A DNA stretch of 64,000 nt from Lucifuga dentata (Eukaryota; Chordata; Actinopteri; Ophidiiformes; Bythitidae), in NCBI GenBank assembly GCA_014773175.1, contig VXCM01005572.1, positions 1 to 64,000 of the forward strand. The letters are read 5' to 3'. The notes beneath the pieces were generated by a model. The model searched no databases. It was not told the origin of the DNA and saw only the letters and a list, made by a program, of their open reading frames with translations. This document shows, piece after piece, positions 33,456-44,859 of this stretch. Both the position numbers and the translations under genes were made by a program. Every line of letters starts with the position of its first letter. Within the stretch, counting starts at the first letter, position 1.

Positions 33456-36038
33456 ATGGGTCGTCTTTTCAAAAACCATTATGCCTGGATTCATACATTT
33501 GCATTGCTTTGTTTTTGTGACTGGTGTGCCTCTCAGTTATCTTACTCCATCTCCGAGGAGGCGANTTTGCATTGCTTTGTTTTTGTGACTGGTGTGCCTC
33601 TCAGTTATCTTACTCCATCTCCGAGGAGGCGAACAAAGGCGCCTTAGTGGGGAATATCGCAAAGGATTTAAGCCTCAGTGTGCAGGAGCTACAGACCAGG
33701 GATCTACGTATTGTATCAAGTTACAGTAAGAAATATTTTGACGTGAATTTGCGAACTGGGGACATCTTTGTTGACGGGAGGATCGATAGAGAGGAGCTTT
33801 GTGCGAACTCCGCACAATGCTTCCTTAGAATACAGGCTGTTTTAGGCAACCCAGTGAGTGTGCACCGCATTGAAGTCAGTGTTTTAGATATCAATGATNA
33901 CAGGCTGTTTTAGGCAACCCAGTGAGTGTGCACCGCATTGAAGTCAGTGTTTTAGATATCAATGATAATTCGCCCTCTTTCAATGAAAAAACATTTTCTT
34001 TCAGTATTTTTGAATCAGCTTTAGCGGGAGAGCGATATCTTCTTCCAGTAGCAGTCGATGCAGACATAGGCAGCAATTCAATAAAGAGTTACAAGCTGAG
34101 CCAGAATGAACATTTCTCGCTTGATGTACAGGGCGGTGGAGAACACGCCATGTTTGCCGAATTAGTGATACAGAAACATTTAGATCGAGAGAAACAACCA
34201 GTAGTTTCACTGATCGTGACTGCTGTAGATGGAGGTAAACTACCGAGATCAGGGACACTTAATGTAAGAGTAAATGTAATCGATGTCAATGATAATGCAC
34301 CAACTTTCACCAAATCACTCTATAAAGTCAGAGTAAGTGAAAACGCCGTACGTGGAACAGTGGTATTAAAGTTAAACGCAACAGATTTAGACGAGGGCAT
34401 GAACGGCAAACTGCTTTATTCATTTATTAAGCTAGGTAATACTGATCCATCGGAATTATTTGATCTGAACTCAGAAACGGGAGAAATCACTGTTAAAGGC
34501 ACATTAGACTATGAAGACACGCCTGCTTATGAAGNAACTCAGAAACGGGAGAAATCACTGTTAAAGGCACATTAGACTATGAAGACACGCCTGCTTATGA
34601 AGTTAGGATTCAAGCTATGGATCAAGGCACTCCTCCTCGAAGTGCTCACGCTAAATTACTGATAGAGATAATTGATGTAAATGACAATGCACCACAAATA
34701 TCAGTGATGTCACTCATGAGCCCAGTAAAAGAAGACGCCGAACCAGGGACAATCGTTGCTTTAGTGACAGTGAGTGATAAAGATGGAGGAAACAATGGCA
34801 TGACAAGCTGTAAGGTGATGGGTCCTGTTCCGTTTCAACTGAAGTCCAATTACAAAAATGACTATTCATTAGTGGTAGATGGACCACTGGACAGAGAAAG
34901 CGTCTCTATTTACAACGTCAGTATTTTAGCCGCAGATGCAGGAAGTACGCCTCTGTCCAGCATCAGCGTCATTACTGTTCATGTTTCTGATGTAAATGAC
35001 AATGCACCTCTTTTTGCGGAGGCAGTAATTAATATATATGTGAAAGAAAACAGTCATGTCGGTTCCGTCATTTATAGAATGAACGCTTTCGATACTGATT
35101 CAGGTGAAAATGCAAATTTGGCTTACACGTTATTAAGTAGTTCTCCAAGAAATATTCCAATTTCATCAATGGTGAACATCAATTCAGAGACAGGAGAGAT
35201 AATCAGCCTGCAGTCTTTTAACTATGAGGAGCTAAAAACGTTCCAGTTTAAAGTTCAGGCCACAGACTCTGGTGTTCCTCCACTCAGCAGCAACGTGACT
35301 GTGAACGTTTTTATTCTAGATGAGAATGACAACAGTCCAACAGTTCTTGCTCCCTATTCTGAGCACGGCTCCCTTAACAGTGAGAACATTCCCTATTCTG
35401 CTGAAGCGGGATACTTTGTGGCAAAGATCAGGGCTGTAGACGCAGATTCTGGCTACAATGCACTGCTTTCTTATCATCTGTCTGAACACAAAGGAAACAA
35501 CCTGTTCCGGATTGGAACCAGCACAGGAGAAATCAGGACTAAGAGGCGAATGAGTGACAATGACCTGAAAACTCACCCGTTGGTGGTGCTGGTTTCTGAT
35601 ACTGGAGAACCCTCCCTGTCAGCGACTGTGTCTATTGATGTGGTGGTGATGGAAAGCACAGCTGACATCCAGACTCAGTTCAGACATGTGCCGATAAAGG
35701 AGGAGAGCTTCTCTGATTTAAACCTGTATCTGCTGATCGCCATCGTGTCGGTGTCCGTGATCTTTCTGCTGAGCCTCATCAGTTTAATAGCTGTGAAATG
35801 CCACAGGACAGACGGCAGTTTCAGCAGGTACAGCCCCCCAGTGATCACCACCCACCCTGACGGGAGCTGGTCTTACTCTAAATCCACTCAGCAGTATGAC
35901 GTGTGTTTCAGCTCAGACACACTGAAGAGTGACGTAGTGGTTTTTCCTACAGCGTTTCCTCCTGTAGATGCAGAACTGATCAGTATTAATGGAGGAGACA
36001 CTTTTACCTGGACTCAGACTTTACCCAGCACAGAAAAG
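33456..36038 (+). CDS. pcdha: Protocadherin alpha variable exon V10
   Basis: ATG at 33456 ([11 protein letters not shown]) with a leader ending CAS/QLSYS. The raw frame is cut three times, by N at 33565, 33899 and 34535, each followed by a copy of the preceding 67 bases. Counting each overlap once gives 793 open codons. EC1 loop is CANSAQC, which keeps both cysteines but differs from the CPNTVKC of V7-V9. EC2 has [17 protein letters not shown]5 and EC6 follow the shared sequence, with HGSLNSEN and [11 protein letters not shown] as private changes. The tail has [12 protein letters not shown] and [10 protein letters not shown] (Arg to Trp), ending LPSTEK before GTGAGT. The donor is followed at once by a T run with a gap (N at 36063). 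Confidence 0.9.
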
Positions 36039-36429
36039 GTGAGTTTTTTTTTTTTTTTTTTTNTTTTTTTTTTTTTTTTTTTCAACCTATAAGAATATTT
36101 TTGTTGTTTCTGATGATAGAACACTTCATGTTTAAAGATATCTTTAACATGAACTTTGGGCTGTCAGCTCTAGGACATCCTCAGAAATAGTTGGTTTTTC
36201 GATGTTGTCATTTAGAATTTTCTTGTAGGCCTCAAGTACGCTGATAATCCATGGTACATAGTGGCTCTTTTGGTAAAGTTTTATTCAGTTACCTTAGCAT
36301 TGCATATTTCATGAAATACGAAATGGAAAAGTTACGTTTACCCTGTTACTATTATATGAATGGATTCTGAAATGCCTATATAGGCTGAGTTTCAAAACAG
36401 CTGTGCAGTATTTGCGAGTAAGATAAGAT

Positions 36430-36450
36430 GATGCTGTCCATGGTGCTGAA
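36430..36450 (-). promoter_or_regulatory. Strong RE1/NRSE site between V10 and V11
   Basis: GATGCTGTCCATGGTGCTGA plus A, about 19 of 21 matches to the inverted RE1 consensus with the inner 17 bases exact. It lies 392 bp after the V10 donor. Confidence 0.8.
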
Positions 36451-36724
36451 CTTTGAATCGCGCTTTCACTTGCATTGCAAAAACTACCTCGTTTCTTCGT
36501 TTCTTATGAGGTAGCATTCATTACTCTGATGTGGTTTGTCTTTATTTGAACTCAGTTGACATAAACTGCATAGTATGTTCTTTTGCACAAGAAAATATGA
36601 TTTGGGGTGCATGCTATATAATATAGCTCTTTCATTTTCTTAATGTTTGGTTTACTGTACTGTTAATATAAGTTGCACAAGAAGAATGGATTACTTCTCT
36701 CTTTGTATATTAACGTCAAGATAA

Positions 36725-36747
36725 CAGTTGGTGTCGCTGGAGACCAC
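36725..36747 (+). promoter_or_regulatory. V11 promoter CSE (CTCF-like)
   Basis: CAGTTGGTGTCGCTGGAGAC followed by CAC, 192 bp before the V11 ATG. Confidence 0.7.
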
Positions 36748-36916
36748 GTTTTTTGCTCTTGGTTACTGTATTCTGCCTCTCCGTGCCACCATCACCAGAA
36801 GTGCTTTGTGAGGAGAGATACTAATATCGACACACAGAAGCAGCTATCATTGTGATAAGAGACTCTCAAAACCGGACAAGTTTGAACATGATTACTTCTT
36901 TCATTCTTTGGTAGCG

Positions 36917-39327
36917 ATGGGACGTAAAGGACAAGCAGCAAGAATTTGGATTGAAATCATAGCTTTGCTTTGTTTGTGTGCTCGGTCTACGGCGCAGCTA
37001 TCTTTCTCGGTTTCTGAAGAGGTGGACAAAGGAACAGTAGTGGGAAATCTCGTAAAGGATTTACAAACTAATATTCAGGAACTTCAAAAACGTGATTTGC
37101 GGGTTGTATCGGGGAGCGCGAAGCAATATTTTGATGTGGATTTAAAAACGGGTGCGCTTTACGTTGTTGATAGGATTGACCGTGAAGGGCTGTGTCCAAA
37201 TACGGTAAAATGTTCACTGAATATAGAGGCCATTTTGAGCCATCCAGTGCATCTGCATCGCATAGAGGTTCAAATTACTGATATCAATGATAATGCACCA
37301 TCTTTCCGTGAAAAGGTAAAGACTTTCAATATTTCTGAATCATCCTTTACTGGGGAGCGGTACCTCCTCCCAATGGCAAACGATGCAGATAGGGGCAGTA
37401 ACTCAATAAAGAGCTACAAGCTGAGCCCGAATGAATATTTCTCTCTGGACGTACAAAGCAGCGGAGAGCATATTGAGTCTGCCGAGTTAGTGCTTCAGAA
37501 ATCTTTAGACAGGGAAAAACAGTCTATGATCCACCTCACATTGACAGCTTTAGATGGAGGAAAGCCTGCCCGATCAGGGACTTTAAAAATAGGTGTACAT
37601 GTTATGGATATAAACGACAACATTCCAGTATTTAGTCAATCTTTATATAAGGCTAGGGTCACTGAAAACGCTCCGTTTCAGACATACATATTAACTGTAA
37701 CTGCTACAGACTTCGACGAGGGAGTAAATGGTAAGATTGTGTATTCATTCATAGAGACAGGACATTTCAATCCTGAATCTTTATTCTCTATAAACCCGGA
37801 TACTGGGGAAATAACTGTGACGGGAAACATAGACTATGAAGACAAAAGTGCTTATGATATTCGCATACAGGCGAGCGATAAAGGCACACCTTCTCGTAGC
37901 GTGCATGGTAAAGTGTTGGTTGAAGTAATTGATGTTAATGACAACCTTCCTGAAATTATTGTAACGTCACTTATCAGTCCAGTTAAAGAGGACTCTGAGG
38001 AAGGAACAGTGGTCGCTTTGGTGACTGTGACTGACAAAGACGGGGGTAAGAATGGCCTCACAAGTTCTAAAATTGTTGGGTTAGTGCCCTTTAAGCTTAA
38101 GTTAAACTACAAAAACTATTATTCTTTAATAGTTGATGGACCACTTGACAGAGAAAGTGACTCTCAATATAATGTCACTATCATAGCCAGTGATGAAGGC
38201 ACCCCGCCTCTATCCTGCACCAGTGTTATTACTGTTCATATTTCTGATGTCAATGATAATGCCCCTCATTTCTCAGAGGCCTTGATTAATATATATGTGA
38301 AAGAGAACAGTCCAATTGGAACTAATATCTTCACAATAACTGCAGTTGATCCTGATGTAGATGAAAACGCAAAAGTCACATATTCGTTAATAGATGGTGT
38401 CTCGAAAAGTTTTCCAATATCCTCTGTTGTTAGCATCAACTCAGAGACTGGGGATATAGTTACCTTACAGTCTTTTAACTATGAGGAGAAAAAAACTGTC
38501 GAGTTTAAAGTTCAGGCCACAGACTCTGCTGTCCTTCCACTCAGCAGCAACGTGACTGTGAACGTTTTTATTCTGGATGAAAATGATAACAGTCCCACGG
38601 TTNCAGCAGCAACGTGACTGTGAACGTTTTTATTCTGGATGAAAATGATAACAGTCCCACGGTTCTTGCTCCATATTCTGAGCTCGGATCCGTTAACAGT
38701 GAGAACATTCCCTACTCTGCTGAAGCGGGATACTTTGTAGCAAAGATCAGAGCTGTAGACGCAGATTCTGGCTACAATGCACTGCTTTCTTATCATCTGT
38801 CTGGACACAAAGGAAACAACCTGTTCCGGATTGGAACCAGCACTGGGGAAATCAGGACTAAAAGGCGAATGAGTGACAATGACCTGAAAACTCACCCGTT
38901 GGTGGTGCTGGTTTCTGATAATGGAGAACCCTCCCTGTCAGCGACTGTGTCTATTGATGTGGTGGTAGTTGAAAGCACAGCTGACATCCAGACTCAGTTC
39001 AGACATGTGCCGATAAAGGAGGAGAGCTTCTCTAATTTAAACCTGTATCTGCTGATTGCCATTGTGTTGGTGTCCGTGATCTTTCTGCTGAGCCTCATCA
39101 GTTTAATAGCTGTGAAATGCCACAGGACAGACGGCAGTTTCAGCAGGTACAGCCCCCCAATGATCACCACCCATCCTGACGGGAGTTGGTCTTACTCTAA
39201 ATCCACTCNACTGAAGAGTGACGTAGTGGTTTTTCCCGCACCGTTTCCGCCTGTAGATGCGGAACTGATCAGTATTAATGGAGGAGACACTTTTACCAGA
39301 ACTCAGACTTTACCCAACACAGAAAAG
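36917..39327 (+). CDS. pcdha: Protocadherin alpha variable exon V11
   Basis: ATG at 36917 (MGRKGQAAR) with a leader of about 26 residues ending STA/QLSFS. EC1 loop CPNTVKC; the usual AKDLNL motif is VKDLQT. Two gaps occur. At 38603 an N is followed by a copy of the preceding 61 bases. At 39209 an N replaces about 31 bases of the tail, so residues equivalent to [11 protein letters not shown] are missing from the assembly. With the first overlap removed and 31 bases restored in number, the length is 793 codons. Private changes: DSAVLPLSSN for [10 protein letters not shown] in EC5, LSGHKGNN in EC6, and AIVLVSVIF in the membrane span. Ends LPNTEK before GTAAGA. Confidence 0.9.
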
Positions 39328-39654
39328 GTAAGAATGATGGGACATAACATATTTATTCAAATAATGTAATATTTGCAGTTGGCAAGTTTAGTAGATGTCG
39401 CTTTTGTTCAATCCACATTTTTCCTTGGATATAAATAAGTCTTGTATGCTTTGCATTTATTCCGTGACCTTTTTCATTTACTGAAGCAGTTGAATTGTAA
39501 CCTTATGAACTAAACGAATCTTTAACATAATGGCAGCCCTTAGCATAGTGAATCATCTTTCAGATTCCCTTTTTTTTTAATTAATAAAGATTCTTAGATA
39601 TGTTAGAGGTTACCCATTCTTGGTAGGAGGCTGTTTTTGTTTGTTTGTTTACTT

Positions 39655-39800
39655 ATAATTATTAATTTATTAATATTATTATAAGATTATTAATTAATAA
39701 TATTATATTAATAATATTAATATATATTATATTAATTATTAATATTAATATATATTAATATTAATAATATTATTAATTAATAATATTATAAGATTATTAA
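39655..39800. repeat. AT-only self-complementary tract
   Basis: About 145 bp made of TTAATATTA, AATAATATTATAAG and similar words. ATAATATTATAAGATTATTAA recurs at both ends around an ATATATTA centre. It can form cruciform or hairpin structures. Confidence 0.8.
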
Positions 39801-39871
39801 CTAATCTTAATTCAACACAGTGTAATGTTTAATTACTTGGGCACATATTTTCATTCAGATTTCCCAAATTG

Positions 39872-39895
39872 CCACAAGGTGTCGCGATCAGTTCA
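39872..39895 (+). promoter_or_regulatory. V12 promoter CSE (CTCF-like)
   Basis: CCACAAGGTGTCGCGATCAG followed by TTCA. The CTCF core is good, but the GGAGACC tail is lost. It is 243 bp before the V12 ATG, with CTCCTCCTC at 39964. Confidence 0.62.
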
Positions 39896-40114
39896 CAGAC
39901 TTCAAATATTTTTTTCTGTTCATTTTTTTTTTTTTTTNTTTTTTTTTTTTTTCTTCTGTGATGCTCCTCCTCTTTAGAGGCTTTGCAATTCTTTGTTCAT
40001 TGTAGTTTTACAGAATCTCCTCGGTGTTCTGAGGGGCGCTCAACTGGATGTATCTTTTTTCAGCAATGTTCCCACTGTTTATTTCAAAACATTTTCTCTA
40101 GCAGACTCGCCAGT

Positions 40115-42552
40115 ATGCAGCGACAGAAGAATATTTTTCAGTGTTTGACTTGTTATTTTATTTTCCACATATGGAGTATTGCAGCAGCACAGCTTGTTTA
40201 TTCAGTGACGGAGGAATCGAGCCCAGGTACAATTGTGGGAACGCTGGCGAAAGATTTGCATCTAGAAGTACAGGAATTGGGACTTAGAGGGTTTCATATT
40301 TCAGGACCTAATATGAAATATTTTGATGTAAATGTCAAGACTGGGATTCTTTCCGTGAAAGAGAGAATTGACCGAGACGAGCTCTGCTCTCGTAACCCGA
40401 AGTGTTCTCTGGAAGTGGAAGCCATTGTGAACTCCCCATTGAATCTTTACCGCTTCGAGGTTAACATTTTGGATATAAACGACAACGCACCCACTTTTCG
40501 GGTACCAGCAATAGTACTGAATGTGTCGGAATCAGCTTTTCCCGGAGAAAGATTTACACTACCAAAGGCCTACGATGCAGATGTCGGCAGCTATTCGGTT
40601 AAGAGCTACAAGCTGAGTCAAAACGAGCATTTCGCAATGGATGTGCAGAATGGTGGAGAGCAAAGTATGTCTGCTGAAGTAGTATTGCAGAAATCCTTAG
40701 ATCGTGAGAAACAGCCAACCATTAAATTAACGCTGACCGCAGTTGATGGAGGAAAACCTCCTAAATCAGGCACGTTGCAGATCATTATTAATGTCCAAGA
40801 TGTTAATGATAACATTCCCATATTTAGCAAGCAATTGTACAAAGCCACTGTGGCCGAAAACACGCCTCACGGTTCTACTGTGATTTCAGTGCATGCTCAG
40901 GATTTAGACGAGGGTCTGAACGGAGAAATAGTATATTCTTTTATTAACCACGACAATGATAATAATGTTGACAAATTTGCCATTAATGCCATGACGGGTG
41001 AGATCACAATAAAGGGTGAGTTAGATCACGAAAAAAATAATGCAGTTGAAATTCGGGTCCAGGCGAAAGACAAAGGACCAAATCCCAGAGCGTCTCATTG
41101 TAAAGTACTCGTTGAAATCACAGATGTAAATGATAATCCACCAGAAATATCTGTAACATCGTTAGTCAACGAAGTCAGGGAAGACGCTCCCCAAGACACA
41201 ATGGTCGGGCTTATAACGGTGAAGGATGACGACTCAGATAAAAATGGCGTCGTTCAGGTTAAGATAGTTGATCATGTGCCATTTACAATTAAAAATACAT
41301 ATAAGAATCATTATTCTTTGGTCGTAGACGGATCTCTAGACAGAGAACGAGTATCTCTCTATAATGTAACAATACTAGCGACGGATGGAGGAACCCCGCC
41401 TCTTTCTGGTACCAGCGTTACTAAGATTCATGTCTCAGATGTCAATGACAACGCACCTCAATTTTCAGAACATGTTATAAATATTTTTGCTAAAGAGAAC
41501 GGTCCCATTGGCACTATTATCTATACCATAACTGCAGCTGATCCCGATGCAGACGAAAATGCAAAATTAACGTTTTCTGTCATCGATAGTAATCATAAAA
41601 CAAGTGCAATAGGGTCAGTGATAAACATTAACTCAGAAACTGGAGACATAGTCAGTCTGCAGTCTTTCAATTACGAGGAGACAAAAACGTTCCAGTTTAA
41701 AGTTCAGGCCACAGACTCTGGTGTTCCTCCACTCAGCAGCAACGTGAATGTGAACGTTTTTATTCTGGATGAAAATGACAACAGTCCGACGGTTCTTGCT
41801 CCATATTCTGAGCTCGGCTCCGTTAACAGTGAGAACATTCCATACTCTGCTGAAGCGGGATACTTTGTAGCAAAGATCAGGGCTGTAGACGCAGATTCTG
41901 GCTATAATGCGCTGCTTTCTTATCATCTCTCTGAACACAAAGGAAACAACCTGTTCCGAATTGGAACCAGCACTGGAGAAATCAGGACTAAGAGGCGAAT
42001 GAGTGACAATGACCTGAAAACTCACCCGTTGGTGGTGCTGGTTTCTGATAATGGAGAACCCTCCCTGTCAGCTACTGTGTCTATTGATGTGGTAGTTGAC
42101 AGCACAGCTGACATCCAGACTCAGTTCAGACATGTGCCGATAAAGGAGGAGAACTTCTCTGATTTAAACCTGTATCTGCTGATCGCCATCGTGTCGGTGT
42201 CCGTGATCTTTCTGCTGAGTNCTTCTCTGATTTAAACCTGTATCTGCTGATCGCCATCGTGTCGGTGTCCGTGATCTTTCTGCTGAGTCTCATCAGTTTA
42301 ATAGCCGTGAAATGCCACAAGACAGACGGCAGTTTCAGCAGGTACAGCCCCCCAATGATCACCACCCATCCTGATGGGAGTTGGTCTTACTCTAAATCCA
42401 CCCAGCAGTATGACGTGTGTTTTAGCTCAGACACGCTGAAGAGTGACGTAGTGGTTTTCCCCGGACCTTTTCCACCTGTAGATGCAGAACTGATCAGTAT
42501 TAATGGAGGAGACACTTTTACCAGGACTCAGACTTTACCTAACACAGAAAAG
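40115..42552 (+). CDS. pcdha: Protocadherin alpha variable exon V12
   Basis: The most divergent of the ordinary variable exons and the one nearest to alphaC2. ATG at 40115 (MQRQKNIF) is chosen over an open frame reaching 39983 because it starts a compact leader ending AAA/QLVYS. It opens [12 protein letters not shown]1 loop is CSRNPKC. EC3 and EC4 are distinctive ([30 protein letters not shown]). From NINSETGD in EC5 it carries the shared sequence again. An N at 42221 is followed by a copy of the preceding 67 bases; counted once, the exon has 790 codons. Private changes: SNVNVNVF for SNVTVNVF, which removes a conserved N-glycosylation site; VVVDSTADI, one residue shorter than [10 protein letters not shown]; and KCHKTDG. 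Ends LPNTEK before GTAAGC. Confidence 0.92.
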
Positions 42553-42725
42553 GTAAGCGGTAATCCTCTCCACGCAGTTAAAAGGCTTCAAGTTAGCTTT
42601 CGTATACTCCCACTTCTACTGTGTAATGAATAGTTTTGCTTACCTCTGGACAGTGTTTGTAACTGGTTTACTGTGCAGCCAACTTTGTCATTATCTGTCC
42701 CATCTCCCCTGTTTTGAACTGGAAT

Positions 42726-42746
42726 GTACCTCTCCATGGTGCTGAT
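42726..42746 (-). promoter_or_regulatory. RE1/NRSE-like site behind V12
   Basis: CTCTCCATGGTGCTGAT with flanking GTAC, about 16 of 21 matches to the inverted RE1 consensus, 174 bp after the V12 donor. Confidence 0.6.
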
Positions 42747-44859
42747 GTTGATGTTACAGTATATGAAAGTTTCTTTTTTTCTCACTGTACGGATTTCTGC
42801 TGTGGTGTGTTAAGTTGATAGGACACAAGTAAATGGGGTCCATATAGTTCAGGAGTTGTTTAATTAAGAATGTCTAAGTTGACATTTTGATATTGTTTAA
42901 CGTTACTTATAACGTCATCATTAGCTGCTGCCACTCCATACACCACAGTCTTGTTGACAGATACGTCAACAAATAAGTGAATTTTGGAGATATTGTTAGC
43001 ACACTGAATTTTAAACTGGCATGACTGAAGGCAATCCAGATGATCTCAAAATGAATATTTTTGACCTGGCCTTCTTTAAAGTTGCAGCTCAAGTAGAACT
43101 TTTTAGTGTTACAATTACGTTGATAACAGTTGACGATATAGTTGATTTTTGGCCAAGTGTGGACATTGTTGTTCTTTATTTTTGTTTCAAAGGTGCACAC
43201 TTAATAGTCTGGTTATTCTGATTTTGTCAGTTTGTACATATCTCTTATTATAAGTATCAATTACCCTAGTTTGTAATAGTTCTTCATTAAAATCTGTGTC
43301 ACTTTTCAATAAAAGTCAGGCACCATAGCTCACAGTGAAAAAAGACCTTGTGTTCTATGACATTTTCAGGATTACTTTACATATCACTGTGTAATAAATT
43401 ATAAAATGGGAGTAAAACTGGTTAAAATAAATGAATTTGGGTATACATATAGTACAAGGAGTCTCAGCTAAACTCAGTATTTTCTTCAGGTTTTAGTATT
43501 TATTCCTGCAGCAGGTTAAGTGCTATTATTCACCCTCTCTCTCTTTCATTGGTGGTCCTGCTGATATTTTGTCTTGTCCTGTAACTGACCATGTTTACAA
43601 AGCATTGGGAAAATAATAGGATTTTAGAAATTGTACAACTAAATAATGGGCCTGGGGAATCTATGGCATGTAGCTTGTTATGTTCTTCTGAGAAACTTAA
43701 CTGTTTTTTTTTTTAATTATTATTATTATTATTTTGTTACATGCTATGCTCACATTCCCACTGTTCATTCAACTCCACTTGTTCTTTTTTTATGATATAT
43801 AGTTGTCTTTGCTCATCCCCCTCATGGCTCCAATCAGACTTTTGCTAGACGCTAATATCATTCAAGTCACATCTTTCCCATTTTCCTCCTCCATGCTGCC
43901 AAACCTGTCTCCCCTCCCCCTCTACATCAGCAGCACCAGGAAGGGGAGCAGCTGAGAGAAATAACAGGGAATTAGTGGCCATTTCTGCAGACATGTACAA
44001 TCACCCTCAGAGTGCTGTAAACACGATTTAATATATTTTCATTAACATCCTTGAAGTGTGTCAGGGCATCCTGATTCGCTCATGCAAAGGAGCATATCAG
44101 AACATCTGGTACTCTGTTTCAATTTAAATACTACATTTGTCTCATTTTAAGGTTAAAAATTTTTTGAATCTATGGTATATTTGCCTTTTATTTGTATGTA
44201 TTCAATTTAAAACATGCATTTGGTAGAAACCAGCATAATGTTTTGAAAAAGAATTGAAGCTGCACTGTGCAGCAGTAGATACGTGATTATCAAAGTGCCT
44301 TCGTCACTCAGACAACATGACCTCATTTCAGGGAGTGGTCCAGCACAAACAAGCATGAGGGCTGAGTCAAAACTCTGTTTGTTTGTTTGGCTAATTGTGA
44401 TATACTGTAAATGTGATATAGATATAAGTTCAACCTGCAGTTTCTGTAGTAAACTAGTCATTGCATGATGGAGGTGATGTGTAGATTTTGTGTGTAAGTG
44501 GGTCAGCTTGTGATTCAAAGATGGCAGCATGCTAGATGCATCATCTGAATCAGAGTGTGTTGGATGCTTTCTTTGTGTTTCCTATGATATACTCCATGTT
44601 ATATACATTTCTATGATCTCCGTACTGCATTACTGTCAGAGTGGCTGCAGAAAAGATGCCTGGAGCTGTCTCTGCATGAAAGTGGTTCTGAGTTCTGTAG
44701 GCTGCAGCTTTTGGTGAGTGTGAGTGAGACAGGGAAGGGGGAGGGGCAGGTAATTTTCCGCTATGTGCTGCAGCAGCTGCAGAGAGCTTTAGTACATGGT
44801 ATCTCAACTCTGTTAGGCTCCAGTCATCCTCCTGGTTTGCTCTGTGGTTGGGCGGGGCT

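Larger units (their letters stand above)
36039..36916 (+). other. Intergenic/intronic interval V10-V11
   Basis: No coding sequence. It has a T run with gap, a small palindrome (ATGTTTAAAGATATCTTTAACAT near 36128-36150), a strong RE1-like site and the V11 CSE. There is only a CCTCTCC tract (about 36776) in the CTCCTCC position. Confidence 0.68.
39328..40114 (+). other. Intergenic/intronic interval V11-V12
   Basis: No coding sequence and no RE1-like site seen. It contains a strongly self-complementary AT tract (39655-39800), the V12 CSE, a T run with gap (N at 39938) and CTCCTCCTC (39964-39972). Confidence 0.65.

Noticed and set aside
36245..36262. RE1-like AATCCATGGTACATAG
   Set aside because: Only the central CCATGG palindrome agrees.
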